Shown: in pieces, positions 22,905 to 64,000 of the stretch | Layout: every line of letters starts with the position of its first letter | How positions within the stretch are numbered: position 1 is the stretch's first letter | Source: Cyprinodon diabolis | Lineage: Eukaryota > Chordata > Actinopteri > Cyprinodontiformes > Cyprinodontidae | NCBI GenBank assembly: GCA_030533445.1 | Contig: CM060064.1 | Coordinates: 7,237,879-7,301,878 of the forward strand | Direction of reading: 5' to 3' | Length of the DNA: 64,000 nucleotides | Position numbers and translations under genes: made by a program | The notes under the pieces: generated by a model | Databases searched by the model: none | What the model saw: the letters and a program-made list of their open reading frames with translations, nothing else | What the model was told of the DNA's origin: nothing

Positions 22905-23385
22905 AATAGCTCAGGTTATCCTGATTTATCTCTATAGTTATGCTACTATCAGCTTAGGGTGCTAGAGGACATAGGAACCACTTTCTGCTTCATTCTATCT
23001 CTATCTTCTAATTATGCTGTATTTGTTAGTTCTAATTGTATGCCCTCTCTGTTTTTTTTGTTAGATGTATCGGCTGCTACTGTGATCAACTGTATGTGCT
23101 CTCTTTTATCCCTTTCTGCATGAAGACAGAGTAGGGGCTCATCTGCTTAACAGTTTCTTGTCCTTGTAAGCCACATATGTAGCTAGTTTACCATTACATT
23201 TTCTAACATAGAAAGTATTTATAGATCAGTGTATATTCCTCTCGAATGTCTGCTTCTATCTCCTTGAACCCCAGTTGGCCTCGGCAGAAGGTTCTGCTTG
23301 AGGTCTCTTCCGTTTAAAAGGAAGTTTTTTCTCTCCACTGTCACTCCGTTCATGCATGGTGTGAGGTATTATTGTACAGTCAACG
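22905..23385 (+). repeat. Degraded copy of the GAATT-tailed repeat (copy 2)
   Basis: Contains GCTCAGGTTATCCTGAT, CTCCTTGAACCCCAGTTGGCC and AAAAGGAAGTTTTTTCTCTCC, which match the 44510-44920 copy with many changes and without a clear pentamer tail. Confidence 0.55.
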
Positions 23386-24051
23386 ACAAAAATAAAGTTT
23401 GCAGGTTGGAAAAGTTAGCTGGATGCCTCCTGCCATAGCTTATTTAGCATAGGGAGCTTGCAAGGTCCCTCACTAGTGCCAAGAGGCTATAAAGAATCTC
23501 ACAAACCTTTGCATAGCATGATGTACAAGCACAGCCCAGCTTAAAGAAACATTAAGAAATACATATGTTTGCCGCTTCATATGTTTTTGGTTTGTGTAAT
23601 GGAGAGTTTCAGTTAACAGAATAAATTACACAGGAATAAAACCAATCAACCTAACATGTACTGGACCACATCTCATTGTAGCTTCAAATTTCTGAAACAT
23701 TCTCTTGTCTTAATAAAAAAACTGAGGGAATATGTTGTGGAAAAGGAGTGATTTTGGTTCAACAGAAGCTTTCCACAGACTTGCAGGCTGAGTGATGAGA
23801 TGTGCTGTGTCTGAATTTGCTTTCTATTTGTAAATATTGAGACATCACTGTCACAGGAATAGTAAAAATGACAACTTACTGGAAGAGAGCAGAGCAAAAG
23901 AAAAAAAGCACTAGGAGTTTAAGCTGTTACAGTCAAGGCATTTCTGCACGTCAGCTTTAGGTAATTTTCGGCCAACAGTTGATTTGCTTTGTTTATGCAT
24001 ACATTCTGCTTGAGAGATGCGCTAGCACAAAGAGATTCTTTAGCTTACAAA
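23386..24051. other. Intergenic, no gene seen
   Basis: The frame at 23673-23897 on the minus strand is unrecognised. No structure stands out. Confidence 0.45.
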
Positions 24052-24229
24052 CAGGACAAACAACCATTCACACACACACTCACACCTAAAGAGAATTTAG
24101 AGACGGCAACAGTCATGTTTTTGGACTGTGGGAGGAAGCCAGAGTACCCAGAGAGAACCCACACATGCTGAGGGAGAACTTGCAAACTCCATGCAGAAAG
24201 ACCTCGGGCAGGGCGCCACTGAGCAGTCC
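24052..24229 (-). repeat. Teleost interspersed repeat (copy 3), truncated
   Basis: Same family as 9697-9949: AACCATTCACACACACACTC, TTTTTGGACTGTGGGAGGAA, GCGCCACTGAGCAGTCC. It lacks the CCATCC end and runs directly into a TA microsatellite. Confidence 0.7.
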
Positions 24230-24237
24230 TATATATG

Positions 24238-24298
<61 letters not shown>

Positions 24299-24304
24299 AT
24301 ATAT
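24230..24304. repeat. TA dinucleotide microsatellite
   Basis: An almost pure AT repeat of about 70 bp with occasional interruptions. It joins a truncated interspersed repeat on the left to a truncated LINE on the right. Confidence 0.95.
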
Positions 24305-24309
24305 GGCTG

Positions 24310-24744
24310 GAAGTCCCAAGGTCAAAATGGAAGACACCTCCTAAGGTAGTTGAGAATGACCGAGCTAAGATCCTATGGGACTTCAAGATCCAGACTGACA
24401 AACAGGTGATGGCTAACCAACCAGACATTGTGTTGATCGACAAACAGCAGAAGAAGGCAGTAGTGATAGATGTGGCAATCCCAAGCGACAGCAACATCAA
24501 GAAGAAAGAACACGAGAAGCTTGAGAAATACCAAGGGCTGAAAGAGGAGCTAGAAAAGATGTGGAAAGTAAGAGCAGCAGTGGTGCCAGTGGTAATTGGA
24601 GCACTGGGGGCTGTGACCCCCAAACTGGGAGAGTGGCTACAGCAGATCCCAGGTAAAACATCAGAGGTCTCTGTCCAGAAGAGCGCAGTCCTAGGAACAG
24701 CTAAGATACTGCGCAGAACCCTCAAACTCCCAGGCCTCTGGTAG
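24310..24744 (+). pseudogene. C-terminal fragment of a LINE with a restriction-like endonuclease
   Basis: The open frame (about 145 codons) encodes the very end of a site-selective LINE polyprotein. NQPDIVLIDKQQKKAVVIDV shows the PD-x14-D core of the restriction-like endonuclease used by R2/R4/NeSL-type LINEs (Rex6/Dong-like elements in fish). It is followed by a lysine-rich helix (KKKEHEKLEKYQGLKEELEK) and a conserved C-terminus, LGTAKILRRTLKLPGLW, then a stop. The reverse transcriptase is missing: the element is 5'-truncated at the TA microsatellite. The frame itself is undamaged. The 3' UTR runs to about 24815. The clade is inferred, not proven. Confidence 0.75.
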
Positions 24745-24815
24745 AGGACCCGAGCTTGAGGATGACACATACCACCCCACGAGGATATGTATATGATATA
24801 TAAGAATGTCATTGA

Positions 24816-27800
24816 TGTTTGTTTCCTGACTGGACAAAAAGGTGAACCGCACTGACTGGAACACCATCTCTGCATAATTGATGGTTGTCTCTGGATTGCA
24901 GCAACTTTAAATAAGCTGTTACTAAAAAAAAGGCATGTTCCCGTTCAGTTTTAATTTCATGGAAAAAAGCATCCAGTTTGTAATCAGACAACTGCACTGT
25001 TTGTGTTTATCAGGAAGGACAATTTGCATCACAGAAAATGTAACAGAGAAACTCTGAATCTCATTTTATGTTGAAAACACAGCACACAACAGTTATAAAG
25101 CGTGTTCAGCGTTTATTTCTTCAAAGCAGGGATCAATGAAAAGCCATAACAATGTTTCTCAGCTTGTCCCTCTGACCAAAGTGGACGCCCCAGGCTGGAC
25201 CCATTCTGAAGGCAGACCAGGTATTGTCACCTGGATCGCTCTGTGCAGCCTCATTTGTCATAATCATTCTTTCTTGTTTTGTCATCCCTGCAGCTGCTGA
25301 TGAGATTTCCATAAAGAGAGGTGGCATGAATATGCATACTCATCCACAATGACACACCTGCTGCCTGTAGCTGAGATCATTACCAGTTTAACAACACATG
25401 GGGACCATTGCAAATACTTTAAACCTTTTGTGTTAGACCTGTCCATCAAGGACTTTGCCAACTTTAAAATACAGGATATACTATCATATTTTTATTTGAT
25501 ACAATCGTATCAAATCAGCATAAGATATATTCTTTATTAGTCCTTGTTATGGACCGAGTAGTAAAGACAGTCAGGCACAGGTGTATTTAAAAAAAAACAA
25601 GGTTCTTTTATTTAACCCAAAAAAGATAAAATGTGACAAGTACAAAATGGATCAAAAAATGAGGTCAAAGAAACAATAAAAACAACTCAAAATAACCAGT
25701 AACAGAACTAACTCAAACTTGACTGGTGTCAATATAAACATTAATTTATGTTAATTTAGTTAAAAGTAACTACATTAGGTAGGTTATATTTCAAAATATT
25801 AGTTTTGCTCATCACCTGAAATGTTCAAAAAAATCATTGGGAACCGGGCAAAGATTTTACGTTGGGTCTAATGCAGTATTATTGTTTACATCAACATAGA
25901 ATAATCAGGTCATAACAAGTGATTAAATTCAGATTCTGTGAAGTCCAAAATTTTAGATGTGATATCTGGACATTATTTCTTTTTATTTGAGCAAAGTTAT
26001 ACTTTTTTCCTGTGTGGTGATAAATAAATTCCAAATAATGAAATGATATCACTCTGTAAATGAAACCCTATATGAAAAAAGAAACTAAATATAAAAGGAT
26101 ATTTGTTACCACATCTGTGTGACTGTATATGCAGCTATCACAGTCCTAGAGTATTTATTAGAAAAAAAGTTCTTAGAGTGTGAAACCTAAAGTATTGCGG
26201 TATTTTACAGTCCATATGCTTGCATCCTGATCATGAAAAACTATGACCAAGAAATATAGCCATGATAGAAATAGGAAATGGGAGAGAGGACCTGAAAAAC
26301 AGCTCAGTGTTGATGATGCTAAAGGGTGTTTTTACAAGCTGCAGGATGATTTGGAAAAACAGCTCCCCTCAGCCAGTTTAAATGTTGTCCATATTTCAAT
26401 TGCAGCGGTCTGTTTGTTGGAAAGATGAAAAATTAATACCCATTTGGAAGATTTAATGCAACTGAAAGAAAACAAAATAGTAATTTAATTAGAGCCACAG
26501 ATAAAAGTGGTGCAGAAAGAAAGGCCCCAATGTTTGCTTCCTTGGATCATTTCTGCTTACTTTACAGCTTCCATTACACACTGTTCCAAAAACCCAGGAG
26601 GTTAAAATAGTATGGTGCCAGAACCGACGTTTAAAAAGACCCTTTTCAAGCCTTCAGGGGTGGTTCTAGGTGAAAATTTACTAAGGGGGCCCGGATAGGG
26701 ACAATGTTTCTTTTTTATGGTGGCACTAAACAAAAAAAATAAATAAATAAATACAAAACACAGTAAACATAAACAGGATAAAAGTGCATCATTTAGTATA
26801 TTAAGTGAGCTCCAAAACCAAGGTTGCAGACTCCTGATCTAAAAAATTTAAACTGTGGTTGTATATTCATATGGCTGAAGATTAGAGGTGAATATAAAAC
26901 TGCAAAAGTTGTTAATCTAACCAAATCTTACAATCACAAATCTAACCAAAAAAATCTTTTTAATCTTGTTTTGAGAGTGATAAACAAAGCAAAAGCAGAT
27001 TCTGTTAGATTATTAATCTTCCTTTAAGAAGATTCAACTAAAAATAAGCGCACTAATCTGCCAAAGCAGTAAGACGATGGCACTTTGTTAGACTTCTTGA
27101 TAACATGATAAATGTATTCTCAAAACAAAAAGAAATATTTATGAGCAATTAAAGTGATACATTGTGAGTCAAAACAATCCAAAAAAGTTTTGTTTTTATT
27201 TAAATAAGTGTATTTGTCCTTAAACTGAGCAGGTAAAAATTGTATTTTTGTTGTTAAAATAAGATATTATCCACTTGAGTTAAAATAATGTAGGTGTACT
27301 TTCTAACTTTAAATATAAATCATCATATTCCATTGGTAATTTGTGCTACCTACTTAAATCAAAGGAAAATTTGCTTTTTTGAAAGGAAAAAAAAGTGTTA
27401 TATTCAATTTTTCGTAGTGTATGCTTTCAGCACAGGGGCCATAGCAGGAACCAGGACCAGTTGTACGGGAGCACTGGCCCCTGTTGGCCCATGCAAGCCC
27501 TGCAACAGAAACGCTCTGATCTTGAGAGTGCATTTAAAAAAGTTATCTAAATGAATCAATTAAAAAACAAAAGATTTAATTGGTAGCCTAATTATATAAT
27601 CTCTAACAAGTAACCCGACATCTAAAAAGTAACTATTTCACACAGTGTGCTTTTATTTTCGCTTATTGCTTAGTCTGGAAGTAAAGTCCGCACCTGTTGC
27701 TGCGCCCTTCAAGTAAAAGTTATTACTGTCGGTTTATCTCAAAAGTACCTTGTTAGAGGACAGCTTCTGAAATCTGTCAGAACTTTTTTTTAATAATTTT

Positions 27801-27899
27801 TTTTGTCTTTTTTCCCCATAAGCTTCCTCTTCGAATGTGCAAACAATTAAAATCTACGTAATCACCCAGAAGTTTCAATTTCATCATCTTTAATGGTTC
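24816..27899. other. Intergenic upstream of NIPAL2, no gene seen
   Basis: AT-rich sequence with short unrecognised frames. A segment near 26646-26700 (CAGGGGTGGTTCTAG...GGGGGCCCGG) looks like a fragment of a mobile-element end but has no visible partner. Confidence 0.45.
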
Positions 27900-28103
27900 G
27901 AGTGCGGAATTTCCAATTTCCGAGGGACGCTTGAACTCATCACAAACATCCAACTGACATCAGCGGTGAACTTTTCCTCAGGAGTTTCTACTGGAGCGAC
28001 GCTGGCCGTGGGATGCTTGGGGATAATTTAGGAAGATAAATATGTGAATGGAGCGGCAGCTGTGGCGGAGGAACATTCCCTTTTTACACGATAAATAAAA
28101 GAA
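27900..28103 (+). promoter_or_regulatory. NIPAL2 5' UTR / proximal promoter region
   Basis: The sequence just before the NIPAL2 start is locally richer in GC and CpG than its surroundings (GAGCGACGCTGGCCGTGGG near 27992). An in-frame TAA at 28092-28094 closes the frame 3 codons before the ATG. The transcription start cannot be seen directly. Confidence 0.4.
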
Positions 28104-62448
<34,345 letters not shown>

Positions 62449-62689
62449 GTAAGCAAACACTTTAGATCTATACATCAATGTCCTAGAAGTCAGAAAAATT
62501 TTAAATAACATTAAAAATATATACAAGGAGTTACAGTGCGTGTGAAAGCGCATGCACAAGCTAATTTCTCGTCATGCACGCCCTGTTAAAAATGTGCTGT
62601 TCTCATGTTCACACAAGCTTACTGTGTCCTCATACGGCAGGACTATATAGAGGATTTTATAGCAAAATCAGTTAACTGACCGTTCGGAC
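62449..62689. other. Start of NIPAL2 intron 4
   Basis: Intron sequence after donor GTAAGC. Nothing recognised. Confidence 0.55.
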
Positions 62690-63753
62690 AAATCATCACT
62701 GATGATAACGGTGCCATCTTTGTTATTAGTTGCCTCTGTTGGGTAGCGACAACCTATGGCTCAACCTATGGCCTATGGCCACTGTGACAGCAAATTCCAT
62801 AATGCTTTGCGAGGAGAGCTCTCTAAGGCCCCGTCCACACTGAAGCCAAACCCTGGCCTAAACGCACACATTTTTTACCAAACCAGCCTCTCATCCATAC
62901 GAAGCTGGCGTTTCGGGGGTCTGTAAACGATCTTTTTTTTTATTAAGCCTTCAGAGTGGGAAGATTTTGAAACGCCGTTTTCGCGTTTCCATCTTTAAGC
63001 TCTAACCGCATTTTTTTTCTTACACGCATGCGTCATAGCGTCGCCTCTAAACACGCATGCGCGACACAGTATCACAATAACAATGGCACCATACTGTGTT
63101 GAATGGTTGCTGCTCATGCCACTCACCCTGCTGTCAGGCTTACAACAGAATCTTCTTCTTCTGGAATATCTCCAGGAAGAACAGAGCAATATAGACGACA
63201 TAGTTCAGCACCTCAAATTGACTGAACCACGAAAATGGACCCGCAGGGCCATTTTCTGGTTTTCCGGTTTGGTTGTTGTATAAATATTACTGCGCATGCC
63301 CAACATTTCGTGGCCTGTTTTCGCCTATTTTTGCTTTGGCACCACAGCGCCACTTACAGGCCTGGCATACATTTTGGAGTGTTTTCATGCATTCGTGTGG
63401 TCAATCACATTTATTTTACGTCTCTGTCTTTACGACAAACGTTCTGGAAAATATTAGCGTTTCGTGTTCGTTTTGACTTTGTGTGGACGGGGCCTAAGTC
63501 ACCAGTTTAGTGCCACTTGGTCCCAATGTAATTTCCCATTGGGAACCTACTAGCACTAAGTTGCTAACTGGTTAGCAAGATACTTAAGACAGACCGGCCA
63601 CAACAAAACTTGCTTGCGAACCTTCCACCACAACAATCCCGCCCTCTTGATAAACGACCAATCACATTCACTTTATTCACTCGTGTAAAGTCGTGCACCA
63701 CTCGGGAGAATTCGTAAATGCAACAGTTGGAACAGCCGCTTCCCTACGACTTT
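62690..63753 (-). repeat. Interspersed repeat, copy B, interrupted by a Harbinger-like element
   Basis: 63495-63753 is the inverted relative of 30670-30928 (CTAAGTCACC through GTCGTGCACCAC to CCTACGACTTT). The portion left of the insertion (62690-62826, ending GCGAGGAGAGCTCTCTAA) resembles the core of 3487-3820. Copy A shows the uninterrupted site with a single TAA. Confidence 0.7.
62827..63494. mobile_element. PIF/Harbinger-like miniature element, 668 bp, TAA duplication
   Basis: Ends GGCCCCGTCCACACT and TGTGTGGACGGGGCC are near-perfect inverted repeats. TAA flanks both sides (62824-62826, 63495-63497). Repeat copy A at 30.9 kb preserves the empty site (CTAAGTCACC with one TAA). A 66-codon frame at 63083-63283 (MAPYCVEWLLLMPLTLL...) may be a transposase remnant but is not recognised with confidence. 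Confidence 0.85.
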
Positions 63754-64000
63754 AACTGTTTTAGGAGAAAGGTTCCTGGACATTGGCAAAGTGGGGTTAT
63801 ACAAAGATTAAGCAAAAGATAAGAAATTAAAGCTATTTTTTTACTCAGTTAACAATAAAAGATAGATTTTTGTATTCAAATAAGAATATACTACTGCAAT
63901 AACATTATCAACAAATGTAATATTTACTAAAATGGGAGTCAAAGTGCATCTCATTCATTCACCAGAAAAAAAAAGATCAGCTTTGCTCAGACCTAATCAC
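63754..64000. other. NIPAL2 intron 4, AT-rich, no feature
   Basis: Nothing recognised before the window ends. Confidence 0.5.

Noticed and set aside
24045..24875. 276-codon minus-strand frame over the LINE fragment and TA repeat
   Set aside because: It contains a long alternating Y-I stretch from the microsatellite and opposes the real LINE frame, so it is not a gene.

Overview
This is vertebrate nuclear DNA, almost certainly from a teleost fish. The evidence is one large single-exon vertebrate potassium-channel gene, a second gene split by GT/AG introns, and a repeat load typical of ray-finned fish (several Tc1 families, hAT and PIF/Harbinger-like miniature elements, LINE and tRNA-derived SINE pieces, TA and TGGA microsatellites). 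I cannot name the species. I see no operon, phage, CRISPR array or other prokaryotic feature.

Host genes. KCNS2 (Kv9.2, an electrically silent potassium-channel subunit) lies on the minus strand with its whole coding sequence at 4593-6032. NIPAL2 (a NIPA-like magnesium transporter) runs on the plus strand. Four coding exons are visible at 28104-28190, 45876-45944, 47223-47391 and 62389-62448, and the gene continues past the right edge. The two genes are divergent, which matches my recollection of the mammalian NIPAL2-KCNS2 arrangement.

Region by region. 1-4.6 kb is AT-rich sequence with two miniature elements and the presumed KCNS2 3' UTR. 6-28 kb is intergenic and holds a SINE, a LINE remnant with a DNA element inserted in it, a Harbinger-like element carrying an intact Tc1 transposon, and a hAT derivative. 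28-46 kb is NIPAL2 intron 1. It carries a second intact Tc1 with 202-bp terminal repeats, which sits in a TA microsatellite inside a hAT-like element with a perfect 8-bp target duplication. It also carries a YqaJ-type transposon remnant with large hairpins and a decayed THAP-domain gene. 47-62 kb is intron 3, with a broken Tc1 inside a hAT copy, a 340-bp hAT-like element and a possible solo LTR. 62-64 kb holds a Harbinger-like element with a clean TAA duplication, inserted in a repeat whose inverted sister copy lies at 30.7 kb.

No novel multi-gene system is visible. The most interesting content is the layered transposon insertions, two Tc1 elements that look structurally intact, and protein-domain fossils (BED, THAP, restriction-like endonuclease, YqaJ-associated). 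All percentages and alignments were judged by eye.
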